Positions 1 through 8,658 of a stretch of DNA of 64,000 nt are shown here, one piece after another. The stretch is from Gemmatimonadota bacterium (GTDB taxonomy: Bacteria > Gemmatimonadota > Gemmatimonadetes > Gemmatimonadales > Gemmatimonadaceae), in the NCBI GenBank assembly GCA_016719105.1, contig JADKAQ010000013.1, positions 248,001 through 312,000 of the forward strand, in the 5' to 3' direction. The position numbers and the translations under genes are program-made. Below the pieces are notes generated by a model that saw nothing but the letters and a program-made list of their open reading frames with translations, searched no databases and was not told the origin of the DNA. The stretch's first letter is position 1, and each line of letters opens with the position of its first letter.

Positions 1-2
1 AC

Positions 3-776
3 GGCGTGCAGGTGCCGGCGCGCATCTATCGTCCGCAGGACGTGAAGGCCGAGCCGAACGGGGCGGCGGTGATCTTCGTGCACGGCGCCGGCTACATGCA
101 CAACGTGCACAATTACTGGTCGAGCTATTCGCGCGAGTACATGTTCAACCACTACCTGGCCAGCAAGGGCTACGTGGTGCTGGACATCGACTATCGCGCC
201 AGCGCCGGCTACGGACGCGACTGGCGCACGGCGATCTACCGCTGGATGGGGGGGCGCGACCTGCAGGACCAGGTCGACGGCTCGCGCTACCTGCAGAAGA
301 CCTTCGGCATCTCCCCCGAGCGCATCGGGCTGTACGGCGGGAGCTACGGCGGCTTCATGACGCTGATGGCGCTGTTCAACGCCCCCAAGGAGTTCGGCGC
401 CGGCGCCGCGCTGCGGTCGGTGACCGACTGGGCGCACTACAACCACGGCTACACCGCGCGCATCCTCAATCAGCCGCAGCAGGACACGCTGGCGTATCGT
501 CGGTCGTCGCCGATCTTCTTCGCCGAGGGGTTGGAGGACCCGCTGTTGATGGCGCACGGGATGGTCGACACCAACGTGCACTTCCAGGACATCGTGCGGC
601 TGACGGAGCGCTTCATCGAACTGGGGAAGACCGGGTGGGAGCTGGCCGTATACCCGGTGGAGGACCACGGATTCGTGCGTCCCGCCTCGTGGAGCGACGA
701 GTACCGGCGCATCTTCGAGCTGTTCGAGGCCAGGCTTCCCGCGCGCCGAGCGTCCAACAACGGAGGGTCGAGATGA
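3..776 (+). CDS. S9 (prolyl oligopeptidase) family peptidase, C-terminal part, 5' end outside window
   Basis: The reading frame is open from the first bases, so only the C-terminal alpha/beta-hydrolase catalytic domain (about 257 residues) is present. The catalytic triad is clear: nucleophile Ser in GGSYGG (about residue 113 of the visible part), Asp in GMVDTNVH (about 188) and His in VEDHGF (about 221). The layout YGGSYGGFM followed by late Asp and His is typical of S9 exo- or oligopeptidases, whose upstream beta-propeller would lie outside the window. The stop overlaps the next start (ATGA), so the two genes are probably co-transcribed. The exact S9 subfamily cannot be given without the propeller. 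Confidence 0.9.
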   Translation, partial: GVQVPARIYRPQDVKAEPNGAAVIFVHGAGYMHNVHNYWSSYSREYMFNHYLASKGYVVLDIDYRASAGYGRDWRTAIYRWMGGRDLQDQVDGSRYLQKTFGISPERIGLYGGSYGGFMTLMALFNAPKEFGAGAALRSVTDWAHYNHGYTARILNQPQQDTLAYRRSSPIFFAEGLEDPLLMAHGMVDTNVHFQDIVRLTERFIELGKTGWELAVYPVEDHGFVRPASWSDEYRRIFELFEARLPARRASNNGGSR

Positions 777-985
777 AGTGGGCCACGGACCTCACGACGC
801 GCTTTGCGACGCGCCTCGCTCGCGCGACGTCGACGCTCAACCGGATCATCGGGGCGCCGGACTACGACGGCTACCTGCGGCACCAACGCGTCTGCCATCC
901 GGACCACGCGCCGCTCACGAAGGACGAATTCGTGAAGCAGCGACTGGAGGATCGTTATTCGCGCCCGGGGGCGCGCTGCTGCTAG
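773..985 (+). CDS. YbdD/YjiX-type small protein (DUF466)
   Basis: This 70-residue protein begins at an ATG overlapping the TGA of the upstream peptidase. A GGAGGG ribosome site lies about 8 bases upstream. It has the family hallmarks: a central GAPDYDGYLRHQRVCHP stretch, then LTKDEFVKQRLEDRY, and a terminal Arg-Cys-Cys. Family members are usually encoded directly behind the carbon-starvation/pyruvate transporter gene cstA/btsT. Here the partner upstream is a peptidase and no transporter is visible. The function of the family is not firmly established. Confidence 0.8.
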   Translation: MKWATDLTTRFATRLARATSTLNRIIGAPDYDGYLRHQRVCHPDHAPLTKDEFVKQRLEDRYSRPGARCC

Positions 986-1030
986 GCGTGGCGCGGTGGG
1001 TGAGTTGCGAGCGGCGGGGAGGAAATTCGT

Positions 1031-2023
1031 GTGGCCGGCAATCCACGCGAGCGTGGACGACGTAGCTTTCATGCGGCGCTTCACTGCCGCCTTCCCCTCT
1101 CCTCGCCCAACGCCTCGTTCGCCGTGCCACTCCCCGTGAAGCGTCTTGCCAAGCTGGCCCTGGGTGCAATCGTCCTCGGCTACCTCGCCATCGCCGTCGT
1201 CCTCCTCGCGAGCGAGAAGCGGATGGTCTTCCACCCCGCCGATCGTGCCGTCCCGACACCGTCGCCGACCTATGCGCTACGCCAGCGCGAGGTGCGCTAC
1301 CCCAGCACCGACGGAACGCCGCTCTCCGCGTGGATCGTCCCGGCCGCGGCCAAGGATTCGTCGGGGATGTGGCTCCTCATCTGCCACGGCAACTACGGCA
1401 ACATCGGCTACGGCCAGCGTCCCGAGTTCTACGCCTTCGCGCGCGACCTCGGACTCAACCTCCTCGCCTTCGACTATCGCGGGTTTGGGGCGAGCGACGG
1501 TGCGCCGGACGAACAGGGGCTCTATGCCGACGCCGAGGCGTCGTGGCGCTACCTCACCGATTCGCTGCAGGTCCCGCCGTCGCGGATCGTGATCTTCGGG
1601 CACTCGCTGGGGAGTGGCGTCGCGACCGAACTGGCCACTCGCGTGGAGGCGGCGGCGCTCGCGGTCGAGGGGGCGTTCACCTCGGTGGCCGATCGCGGAC
1701 AGGAGCTGTATCCGCTCTTTCCCGTGCGCCTGCTCTCGACACAGCGCTTCGCGTCGCTCGAGAAGATCGCGTCGGTGCGTGAGCCCAAGCTGTTCCTCCA
1801 TTCGCCCGAGGACGACGTCATCCCGTTCAGCCACAGCGAGCGGCTCCTCGCGGCGGCGGCCGCCCCCAAGTCGCTCGTGTCGGTGCGCGGCGGTCACATG
1901 GACGCCTTCAACATCGACAAGGCGACGTACTTTGGTGCCCTCGGAGCGCTCGTGCGCACCGTCACACCGGCGACGTCCGCCAGTGCCGCGCACCCTGACG
2001 GGGAGTCGGTGACCACCCGTTAG
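1031..2023 (+). CDS. alpha/beta hydrolase (BEM46/ABHD-like), membrane anchored
   Basis: The mature part is a serine hydrolase. It has an oxyanion HG motif in LICHGNYGN, nucleophile Ser in GHSLGSG, an acidic residue in HSPEDDVIP and His in GGHMDAFN. An N-terminal hydrophobic segment (KLALGAIVLGYLAIAVVLLA) predicts a single membrane anchor with a periplasmic catalytic domain. I chose the GTG at 1031 because GGGGAGGA lies 7-8 bases upstream. This adds a basic tail of about 30 residues that relatives often lack, and GTGs at 1124 or 1136 are alternatives. The substrate is unknown. The stop codon lies inside a GTTAGGC heptamer. Confidence 0.8.
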   Translation: MAGNPRERGRRSFHAALHCRLPLSSPNASFAVPLPVKRLAKLALGAIVLGYLAIAVVLLASEKRMVFHPADRAVPTPSPTYALRQREVRYPSTDGTPLSAWIVPAAAKDSSGMWLLICHGNYGNIGYGQRPEFYAFARDLGLNLLAFDYRGFGASDGAPDEQGLYADAEASWRYLTDSLQVPPSRIVIFGHSLGSGVATELATRVEAAALAVEGAFTSVADRGQELYPLFPVRLLSTQRFASLEKIASVREPKLFLHSPEDDVIPFSHSERLLAAAAAPKSLVSVRGGHMDAFNIDKATYFGALGALVRTVTPATSASAAHPDGESVTTR

Positions 2024-2034
2024 GCACCGACGTC

Positions 2035-2072
2035 ACGCGCCCGGCCGCCGCGTGCTGCGGGGCCGGGCGCGT
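2035..2072. terminator. 12-bp hairpin between convergent genes
   Basis: ACGCGCCCGGCC at 2035-2046 pairs perfectly with GGCCGGGCGCGT at 2061-2072 across a 14-base loop. It lies in the 68-base gap between two convergent genes. There is no clear T-run on either side, so it is a plausible bidirectional terminator or roadblock rather than a textbook intrinsic terminator. Confidence 0.5.
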
Positions 2073-2091
2073 CGGGGAGGCGTGACGCCGC

Positions 2092-3180
2092 CTACCGCTC
2101 GTCGGCCGTCGGCCCGTACATCGACGGGAGCGGGACGTTGTTGAGGCGCAGGTACACCGAGTACTGGCCGCGGTGATGGATGACGTGATTCATCACGAAG
2201 GAGCGCAGCACCGCGATGCGCGGGAGCGTAAAAACCGTGTGCCCGCCATTCTTGAGCGACCACCCCACCATGAAGTCGCCGTCCGCCGCCGCGGCGATCG
2301 CCGCGCGCGAGCCGGCCACGTTCTTGTCGAACTCGGCGAGCAGTCCCTCCACGGAATCGAACGACGGCGTCTTGTAGCCCTCGCCCCCGGGCGGGTTCAG
2401 GTCCAGCTCCGTCTGCGCCATCGTCACCACGCCCCACCCCGGGAGCGTCGCCAGGTGCGCCACCAGCTGGCCTAACGACATCGACTTCTCGTGCGGCTTC
2501 CAGGCCATCTGAGCGATCGGCGTGCGCTCGATCAGCTTGCGGGTGGTGGCCATCTCGTGGTCGAACTCGGGCAGGATCGACTGGGCGATCGACATGGGCG
2601 GTACTCCGAAGGATGGTGAGGACGTGCGGCCGGGAATATCGGAGACTCTGGCTCGTGCCGCCAGCCACGCCTCGCGCTCCATCCCCCACACGTCGTGCCG
2701 CAACCCGGCGTGGAGCACCTCACGCCAGACGCGAAAGCCGTTGCGCTCGGCGACGCGACGCGACCGGAGGTTCTCCGGGCGAATCAGCGAGATGACGCGC
2801 GGCTCTCCCAACTGAGCGAAGACCCAGTCGCGCGTTGCCATCGCGGCCTCGATGGCGTAGCCGCGCCCCCACGCGGCGCGATGCAGCAGGTAGGCGACTT
2901 CGACCGACGTCCCGTCATCGCCGCCGAGTTCCTGACGGATGGGGCCGATCTGCCCGACCGCTCGCCCGGAATCCCGCTCCTCGACCAACCAGGGCCCGTA
3001 GCCGTCTCGCGCGTAGCGCGCCAGTTGCCGATCGAGCCATGCCGCCGCCCCCATGCGGTCGAGGACGGCAGGGTAGAACTGCATGACCGCTTCGTCGCCG
3101 AGCATCTCTGCGAGGAAGTCGAGGTCCGCGGGGACGAGCGGGCGCAGGCGCAGCCGTGCCGTCTCGAGGAGGTAGGACAT
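2092..3180 (-). CDS. GNAT acetyltransferase fused to DinB-family domain
   Basis: One 362-residue frame holds two domains. Residues 1-175 are a RimJ/RimL-like GNAT fold, with the acetyl-CoA motif around WGRGYAIEA (104-112) and the usual NLRSRRVAERNGFR stretch near 138-150. A linker rich in Ser and Pro leads to Met196. From there the sequence matches the DinB four-helix-bundle fold, with a first metal-ligand-like His in VAHLATLPGW and the NHVIHHRGQY motif near the end. An internal ATG at 2595 has CGGAG about 8 bases upstream, so a free DinB protein could also be made. GNAT and DinB domains usually occur as separate genes. The MFS gene lies 22 bases upstream in the same orientation. Confidence 0.8.
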   Translation of the reverse strand: MSYLLETARLRLRPLVPADLDFLAEMLGDEAVMQFYPAVLDRMGAAAWLDRQLARYARDGYGPWLVEERDSGRAVGQIGPIRQELGGDDGTSVEVAYLLHRAAWGRGYAIEAAMATRDWVFAQLGEPRVISLIRPENLRSRRVAERNGFRVWREVLHAGLRHDVWGMEREAWLAARARVSDIPGRTSSPSFGVPPMSIAQSILPEFDHEMATTRKLIERTPIAQMAWKPHEKSMSLGQLVAHLATLPGWGVVTMAQTELDLNPPGGEGYKTPSFDSVEGLLAEFDKNVAGSRAAIAAAADGDFMVGWSLKNGGHTVFTLPRIAVLRSFVMNHVIHHRGQYSVYLRLNNVPLPSMYGPTADER

Positions 3181-3202
3181 GGCGGTGGTCGAACGGGTGG
3201 AC

Positions 3203-4492
3203 TCAGCGTGCGATGTGCCGCGGGATCACCGTCGGCAGCAAGAGCGCGGCGACGGTGGCGATGGCCGCACCGACCATGAAGGCGGTGGGCGCCCCCCACG
3301 CGTCCCACAGGGCACCAAAGAGGAGCGACGCGGGAAGTGCGCCGATCCCTAACGCAAGGTTGTACCAGCCGAAGGCGCGTCCGCGGGCGTCGGCTGGGAC
3401 CAGGTCGGCGACGAGCGCCTTCGCGCCGCCGTCGGTGAGGCCGAAATAGACCCCGTACACCAGGAAGAGCGCCCACACGGACCACGCACTGTTCGCGTAG
3501 GCAAAGCCGAGGTAGGTCGCGGCGTACACGAGCCAACCCGTTGTGATCAGCACGCGCCGCCCGATGCGGTCGGAGAGCGCGCCGGCCGGGGCGGCGGCGA
3601 GCGTCTTCACGATGTGCAGGGCGGCCCAGAGGACGGGGATCATCGCCGTCTCGACACCGAGCGAGCGTGCCCGGAGCAGGAGGAAGGCGTCGGTGGAGTT
3701 GCCTAACGTGAAGAGCAGGAGGATGGCGACGTAGGCGGCGAAGCGGCCGCCCAGGCGCGTGGAAGGCCCGGGTGTGAGAGGCTCGGGCGAGGGAGGCGGA
3801 GGCGATGGGGGCGCTGCGGACGACTCGGCGGACGGTTCTGCGCGGGGGCCCCCCCCCACAAACAACATCGCCTCCTCCGCCCCTCCCGCCGTCACCATTT
3901 CCTTCCCCTCCGTACCCTTTCTCCCCTCACGCACCCACCCCACCAACACCAGCATCGCCAACGCCGCCGGAATTGCCGACAGCAGGAAGACGCTGCGCAT
4001 CGAGAATCCCCCCCACTGCAGCAGCGCGAAGGCCACCAGCGGCCCGATCACCGCCCCCAGGTGGTCCGCGCTACTGTGGAAGCCGAAGGCGGCACCGCGC
4101 ATCTCGGGCGCCACCGCATCGGCCAGCATCGCATCGCGCGGCGCCGTGCGCACCCCCTTCCCGATGCGGTCACCCACCCGAATCGCGAAGACGTGCGCCC
4201 CCACCTGCGCGAGTCCTATCAGCGGCCGCAGGCACGAGGCGATGAGGTAGCCGGCCACCACCAGCGGCTTCCGCCGCGTCAGGCGGTCGCTCCACCAGCC
4301 GCTCGCGTACTTGAGCAGCGCTGCCACCGACTCGGCCGTCCCCTCGATCGCGCCCACCGACAGCGCGCTCGCCCCCAGCACCGTGGCCAGAAAGGTGGGG
4401 ACCAACGGATAGATCATCTCGCTCGACACGTCCGTCAGGAGCGACACCAGCGAGAGCGCGATGACCGTGCGTGGCAGTCGACGTCCGGGCAT
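3203..4492 (-). CDS. MFS transporter
   Basis: This 429-residue protein has the twelve-helix pattern of the major facilitator superfamily. The loop between helices 2 and 3 is GWWSDRLTRRKP, and the equivalent loop in the second half is GALSDRIGRR. DRIGKGVRTAPRDAML is typical of a group of uncharacterised bacterial MFS permeases. The central cytoplasmic loop (about residues 188-250) is unusually long and made of Gly, Ala, Ser and Pro. It contains a G5/C9 tract at 3844-3857 and is probably a low-complexity insertion. The substrate cannot be told from sequence. The gene is divergent from the M20 peptidase, with a shared promoter region at 4493-4561. Confidence 0.85.
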   Translation of the reverse strand: MPGRRLPRTVIALSLVSLLTDVSSEMIYPLVPTFLATVLGASALSVGAIEGTAESVAALLKYASGWWSDRLTRRKPLVVAGYLIASCLRPLIGLAQVGAHVFAIRVGDRIGKGVRTAPRDAMLADAVAPEMRGAAFGFHSSADHLGAVIGPLVAFALLQWGGFSMRSVFLLSAIPAALAMLVLVGWVREGRKGTEGKEMVTAGGAEEAMLFVGGGPRAEPSAESSAAPPSPPPPSPEPLTPGPSTRLGGRFAAYVAILLLFTLGNSTDAFLLLRARSLGVETAMIPVLWAALHIVKTLAAAPAGALSDRIGRRVLITTGWLVYAATYLGFAYANSAWSVWALFLVYGVYFGLTDGGAKALVADLVPADARGRAFGWYNLALGIGALPASLLFGALWDAWGAPTAFMVGAAIATVAALLLPTVIPRHIAR

Positions 4493-4561
4493 GCGCCCAA
4501 TCTATCGCGCGCCCTCGCCCGTCGGCCTTGCGTCCCTCGCACCCCGGGCGCATCTAGACGC

Positions 4562-5755
4562 ATGCCCGCCAGCAACGGCGCCGTCCGGCGCGTCTACGAC
4601 GCCCTCCTCCCCGCCAGGCGTCATCTCCAGACGTTCGACTCGCAGACGATCGACCGGCAGGTCGCACTCGCCGAAGTCGCCGCCCCCACCGGCGCCGAAG
4701 GGGCGCGTGCGGCCGAGGTCTGCCGCCATTGGCGCGCCATCGGCCTCGAGGCGACGATCGACGCGGCGGGCAACGTCATCGCCCCACGCGCGGGCACGAG
4801 CGACCGTCCACCCGTCGTCGTCTGCGCGCATCTCGACACCGTCTTCGACGCCGACGTCTCGCACCGCATGACGCGAAGCGGCGAGCGCATCACCGGCCCG
4901 GGCATCGGTGACAACGCCCGAGGCATCGCCGGCATGCTGGCCATCGCCCACGCGATGCACGTGACCGGGGTTCGCACCCAGCACTCCATCCTCTTCGTCG
5001 CCACCACCGGCGAGGAAGGGAGCGGCAACCTGCGCGGGGCGCGTCACCTCTTCGCCACGGCCGCCGCAGGGGCCCACGCCGCCATCGCCCTCGACGGCGC
5101 CGGCGACGAGCGCGTGGTGACCCACGCGTTAGGCACGCGACGCTATCGCGTGCGCTTCGCCGGCCCGGGCGGCCACAGCTGGGCCTCGTACGGCGTGGTC
5201 AACGCCATCCACGCCGTGAGCGCCCTCGCCGCGTCGCTCGCCTCGTGGCCGCTCCCCGCCGCGCCGCGCACCGCGCTCACCGTCAGCCGCATCAGCGGCG
5301 GCTCGGCGGTCAACGCCATCCCCAGCGACGCCTCCATCGAGGTCGACGTGCGCTCCACCTCGGGGGGGGAACTGGACCGCCTCGACGACGAGATCCATGC
5401 TGCCGCCCAGCGAGTCCTCGAGACGCACAACCGCCAGCGTCGCCCCGGGACACCGCCGTTGCAACTGGCGATCGAGATCACCGGCGATCGCCCCGGCGGC
5501 GCGCTCCCCGGGAACGCCTTCCTCGGCCAGGCCGCCTACGACGCCACGCGCCTCATCGGCCGCTCCCCCGACAGCGCCGTGGCGTCCACCGACGCCAACA
5601 TCCCGTTGCACCTGGGAATCCCCGCCATCGCCCTCGGCGCCGGCGGGCGTGGCGGAGAGGTGCACACCCCCCGCGAGTGGTTCGAGAATCGCGACGGAAC
5701 GCTCGGCCTGGTGCGGGCGATGACGATCCTGGCCGCGGCGGCCGGGCTCCCCTGA
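4562..5755 (+). CDS. M20-family metallopeptidase
   Basis: The ATG at 4562 begins a 397-residue zinc peptidase. Visible ligands and catalytic residues are His90 and Asp92 in CAHLDTVF, Asp117 in GIGDN, the Glu pair at 151-152 in TGEEGSG, and a late His in EVHTPREW. The lid/dimerisation domain starts near GPGGHSWASYG, typical of M20 amino- or dipeptidases. No signal peptide is seen, so the enzyme should be cytoplasmic and act on small peptides or amidated amino acids. It is transcribed away from the MFS gene. Alternative upstream starts would run into the MFS gene and were not used. Confidence 0.85.
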   Translation: MPASNGAVRRVYDALLPARRHLQTFDSQTIDRQVALAEVAAPTGAEGARAAEVCRHWRAIGLEATIDAAGNVIAPRAGTSDRPPVVVCAHLDTVFDADVSHRMTRSGERITGPGIGDNARGIAGMLAIAHAMHVTGVRTQHSILFVATTGEEGSGNLRGARHLFATAAAGAHAAIALDGAGDERVVTHALGTRRYRVRFAGPGGHSWASYGVVNAIHAVSALAASLASWPLPAAPRTALTVSRISGGSAVNAIPSDASIEVDVRSTSGGELDRLDDEIHAAAQRVLETHNRQRRPGTPPLQLAIEITGDRPGGALPGNAFLGQAAYDATRLIGRSPDSAVASTDANIPLHLGIPAIALGAGGRGGEVHTPREWFENRDGTLGLVRAMTILAAAAGLP

Positions 5756-5760
5756 CGCCG

Positions 5761-5776
5761 AGGGGCCACCGCCCCT
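5761..5776. terminator. short hairpin between convergent genes
   Basis: AGGGGC (5761-5766) and GCCCCT (5771-5776) form a perfect 6-bp stem with loop CACC. It sits just behind the peptidase stop and before the end of the convergent monooxygenase gene. It lacks a T-run, so its terminator role is tentative. Confidence 0.3.
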
Positions 5777-5839
5777 GACTCGCCGCGCGCGCCACGGGGT
5801 GCGTGACTCGAGCGCGCGCGGGCACCGCGCACGAATACC

Positions 5840-7150
5840 TCAGCCGCTGCTTGATGCCGTCGGGGGCACGTTCGTGTCCGGCGGTGACACCGCTGGCGAG
5901 CCGGGCGTCGCGGCACTCGCCATCGCCTGGTGCGTCGCCTGTGCCCCGTCCTTCGCCTGCATCCGCTCCTGCGCGCGGGCACGCTGCTTCGCCATGCGCG
6001 CCGCCGTTGCGCGGCACACCGCAATGTGCTCGGCGACGATCGGTGCGTCACGTCGGATGTTCGCGATCCCGCCGGTGGCGTCGTAGTTGTGCCCTACGAA
6101 GTACAGTCCCGGCTGGTCCGCACTCGTCACGCGGTCGCGGCGGCGCGCGAAGCCCTTCGCGTCGCACGCGATCAGGTCGTCCAGCATCCGCAGCGCCGGC
6201 GCAAAACCGGTGGCCAGGACGATCGCATCGAACGGCGCCGACGTCCCGTCGGAAAAGACGGCGCCGTCGGCCGTCAGGTGGTCGATCGAACCGAGCTGCA
6301 CGCGGGCCCGCCCCGCCTTGATCGCATCGACGAGGTTGAAGCCGATGATCGGGATCGCATCGAGTGCGGAGTGCGGCGGCCGCGGAAAGACGGGAGGACC
6401 ACGGCGCACCTCCGTGAGGCGCTGCACGCGCTTCACGACCCACTCCTGCGCCGCACGCGGCAGTTTGCGCATCGCGTGCGAGAGGTACTGAATGGGGATC
6501 CCCGCAATCGCCAGCGGGACCACGTTGGCCCCGGTGCGCACGAGCATCGTCACCTGCGCCCCCGCCTGCGCCAACTCGCTCCCGATCTCGCCGCCGGAGT
6601 TCCCCACCCCGACCACCAGAACGCGTCGCCCGACGAAGCGATCCGCCCGCCGGTAGTCCACGGAATGCAGCAGCTCGCCGCGAAAGGCATCCCGCCCCGC
6701 GAGCTCCGGCACACGCGGGTTGGCCATGATCCCGGAGCAGACGACGGCCGAGCTCCCCTCGATGCGCGCGCCGTTGCCTAACGAGGCCGCCCACCCGTGC
6801 GCCGAGCGGCGCAGCGCCGTCACGTCACACCCGGTCTCGATCCGGAGCCCGTGGGTCGACGCGTAGTCCTGGAGGTAGCGGACGAACTGGTCGCGCGTCG
6901 GAAAGAGCGGTGTCCCGCGTGGATAGTCGAGCCCCGGCAGCGTCGACATGTGCCGGCCGGTGTGCAGGACCAGCGAATCGTACGTCCGCCGCCACGAGGC
7001 GCCGAGCGCGTCACCCCGCTCCAGCAGCCGGTGGGCGATCCCGCGACGCGACAGGCACGCCGCCGTCGCCAGCCCCGCGGGGCCCGCGCCGATCACCAGT
7101 ACCGGATAGTCCGGGTTCGGCCTGTCCATCGGCGTGGGGAGGGGCGGCAT
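5840..7150 (-). CDS. flavin-dependent monooxygenase (FMO/BVMO-like NAD(P)/FAD oxidoreductase)
   Basis: This 436-residue protein has two Rossmann motifs: FAD-binding GAGPAGLATA near the N-terminus and NAD(P)H-binding GVGNSGGEIG near the middle. It also has the ATG motif LATGFAP and the terminal GLYFVGHNYDATGG segment. These place it with flavin-containing or putative Baeyer-Villiger monooxygenases that oxidise N, S or ketone groups. The last 60 residues are Ala, Gln and Pro rich and probably disordered. Starts at 7150 or at the second Met (7129) are both possible, and neither has a good ribosome site. It appears to be a stand-alone gene. Confidence 0.8.
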   Translation of the reverse strand: MPPLPTPMDRPNPDYPVLVIGAGPAGLATAACLSRRGIAHRLLERGDALGASWRRTYDSLVLHTGRHMSTLPGLDYPRGTPLFPTRDQFVRYLQDYASTHGLRIETGCDVTALRRSAHGWAASLGNGARIEGSSAVVCSGIMANPRVPELAGRDAFRGELLHSVDYRRADRFVGRRVLVVGVGNSGGEIGSELAQAGAQVTMLVRTGANVVPLAIAGIPIQYLSHAMRKLPRAAQEWVVKRVQRLTEVRRGPPVFPRPPHSALDAIPIIGFNLVDAIKAGRARVQLGSIDHLTADGAVFSDGTSAPFDAIVLATGFAPALRMLDDLIACDAKGFARRRDRVTSADQPGLYFVGHNYDATGGIANIRRDAPIVAEHIAVCRATAARMAKQRARAQERMQAKDGAQATHQAMASAATPGSPAVSPPDTNVPPTASSSG

Positions 7151-7286
7151 GAGAGAGGGGGAGCGCGCCCGACGTCAGGCGCGCTCCCCCAATCTACACA
7201 CGAACAGACAGCGCACTACCATGATCACGACACAGCTGCACACACCCACCGGCGCAGCGCGCCAGCGACCGGAAGCACCGGCGCGG

Positions 7287-8273
7287 CTAGGCGTCGGCGC
7301 GAACCTCGGAATGATCGCCGATCGTCACCTCGCCGGTGATCCCGGCGAGCACGACCTCGCTGCCGATGAGCGAATTGCTGAGCGTGCAGCGCGCAATCCG
7401 CGTCTTGTCGCCGATGACCGTGTCCTTGAGGTGCGCGTGCTCGATGACGCTCCCCTTCCCGATCGACACGTTGGGGCCCACGACGGAGCCGGTGATCGTC
7501 ACGCCGTCCTCGATGTAGACCGGGTGCACGATCTGCGACGGGTCGATGCCCGCCGGGACGCGGGCGCGCCCCTTGTCCAGCATCGCCCGGTTAGTGTCGA
7601 GCAGCGTGTCGATCTTCCCGGCGTCGTACCACCCCTCGACGTCGATCACCTTGATCTTCGCCCCGTGCTCGATCATGTACTGGAAGGCATCGGTCAGGTA
7701 GTACTCGCCCTGGTTGGTCGGCTGCGAGAGCACGTGCGCGATCCCCTCGTAGAGCAGCTGCCAGTTGCGGATGTAGTACAACCCGATGTTGGCACGCTTG
7801 GAGATCGGCGTCTTGGGCTTCTCGACGATCTTGGTCATGTGGCCGTCGGCGTCAGTGACCACCACGCCAAAGCGCTGGTAGTCCTCGACCTCCTTGGTCC
7901 AGATGATCCCGTCGGCGTCGGTCGTCTTGATCACCGAGAGGTCGGCGTCGAAGATCGTGTCGACGAAGATGATCAGGACCGGCGCGTCGACGAACGGCTT
8001 GGCCAGCGCGACCGCCCCAGCCGTCCCGTCTTGCACCTGCTGCTCGATGAAGACGCCGGGGATGCCGAAGGCGGTGCGCGCGTGCGCCTCGACCTTCTCC
8101 TTCAGGTGCCCCGTGATGTAGATGACCTGGTCGACATTCCCCAGCTTGGCGACGTCGTCCATCACGTAGTCCATCACCGGCTTCCCCGCCACCTTCAACA
8201 TCGGCTTCGGCGTCAGGTGCGTGTGCGGACGCAGGCGCGTCCCCTTGCCGGCCAGCGGAATGATCACCTTCAT
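7287..8273 (-). CDS. sugar-phosphate nucleotidyltransferase with left-handed beta-helix tail
   Basis: The protein (328 residues, ATG at 8273) starts MKVIIPLAGKGTRLRPHTH, the nucleotide-binding signature of RmlA/GlmU-type nucleotidylyltransferases. TPKPMLKVAGKPV and later EKPKTP and GEYYLTDAF follow, as in glucose-1-phosphate thymidylyl- or uridylyltransferases. The C-terminal 90 residues show hexapeptide-like repeats (VTITGSVVGPNVSIGKGSVI), a left-handed beta-helix as in long RmlA-like or GlmU-like enzymes. It lies 7 bases behind the cupin gene, so the two are co-expressed. The sugar specificity (glucose, GlcNAc or mannose) is not resolved. Confidence 0.85.
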   Translation of the reverse strand: MKVIIPLAGKGTRLRPHTHLTPKPMLKVAGKPVMDYVMDDVAKLGNVDQVIYITGHLKEKVEAHARTAFGIPGVFIEQQVQDGTAGAVALAKPFVDAPVLIIFVDTIFDADLSVIKTTDADGIIWTKEVEDYQRFGVVVTDADGHMTKIVEKPKTPISKRANIGLYYIRNWQLLYEGIAHVLSQPTNQGEYYLTDAFQYMIEHGAKIKVIDVEGWYDAGKIDTLLDTNRAMLDKGRARVPAGIDPSQIVHPVYIEDGVTITGSVVGPNVSIGKGSVIEHAHLKDTVIGDKTRIARCTLSNSLIGSEVVLAGITGEVTIGDHSEVRADA

Positions 8274-8280
8274 GAGTGCC

Positions 8281-8658
8281 TCATGGTGCGTTCGTCCCCT
8301 CGCGTCCGTAGCGGTCCTTGATGCGCACGACGTCGTCGAGCTCGGGCGTCGAGGCCTCGAGCACATCGCAGTCGGTCACGGCTTCCATGTAATGCACCGT
8401 TCCGGGGGTGATGCGAAACGCATCGCCCTGCCGCAGGTGCATGTCGCGCAGCTCCTGCTCACCCGGGAGCTTGACCCAGTACTTCATCTCCCCCGACAGC
8501 AGGTAGACCGTCTCGTCCTTCACCTCGTGGTACTGCACCGAGAGGGCCTGGCCGGCGTCGATGTGCAGGATCTTCCCGACGTACCGGTCGGTGTGCGCCC
8601 AGATGACCTCGTAGCCCCACGGCTTGGAGACGCGCCGGACCTCCGCCCGCCCGCTCAC
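8281..8658 (-). CDS. cupin / type II phosphomannose isomerase-like protein
   Basis: This is a single cupin domain of 125 residues. It begins VSKPWGYEVIW and carries QYHEVKDETVYLLSGE and GDAFRITPGTVHYMEA. These correspond to the metal-binding His/Glu motifs of the isomerase half of bifunctional GDP-mannose enzymes. The GTG at 8658 was chosen because GAGGGGGG stands just upstream; the frame continues further upstream without conserved sequence. With the nucleotidyltransferase 7 bases downstream it resembles the two halves of an AlgA/ManC-type enzyme split into separate genes. The isomerase role is inferred; a sugar-binding regulatory cupin is also possible. Confidence 0.75.
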   Translation of the reverse strand: MSGRAEVRRVSKPWGYEVIWAHTDRYVGKILHIDAGQALSVQYHEVKDETVYLLSGEMKYWVKLPGEQELRDMHLRQGDAFRITPGTVHYMEAVTDCDVLEASTPELDDVVRIKDRYGREGTNAP

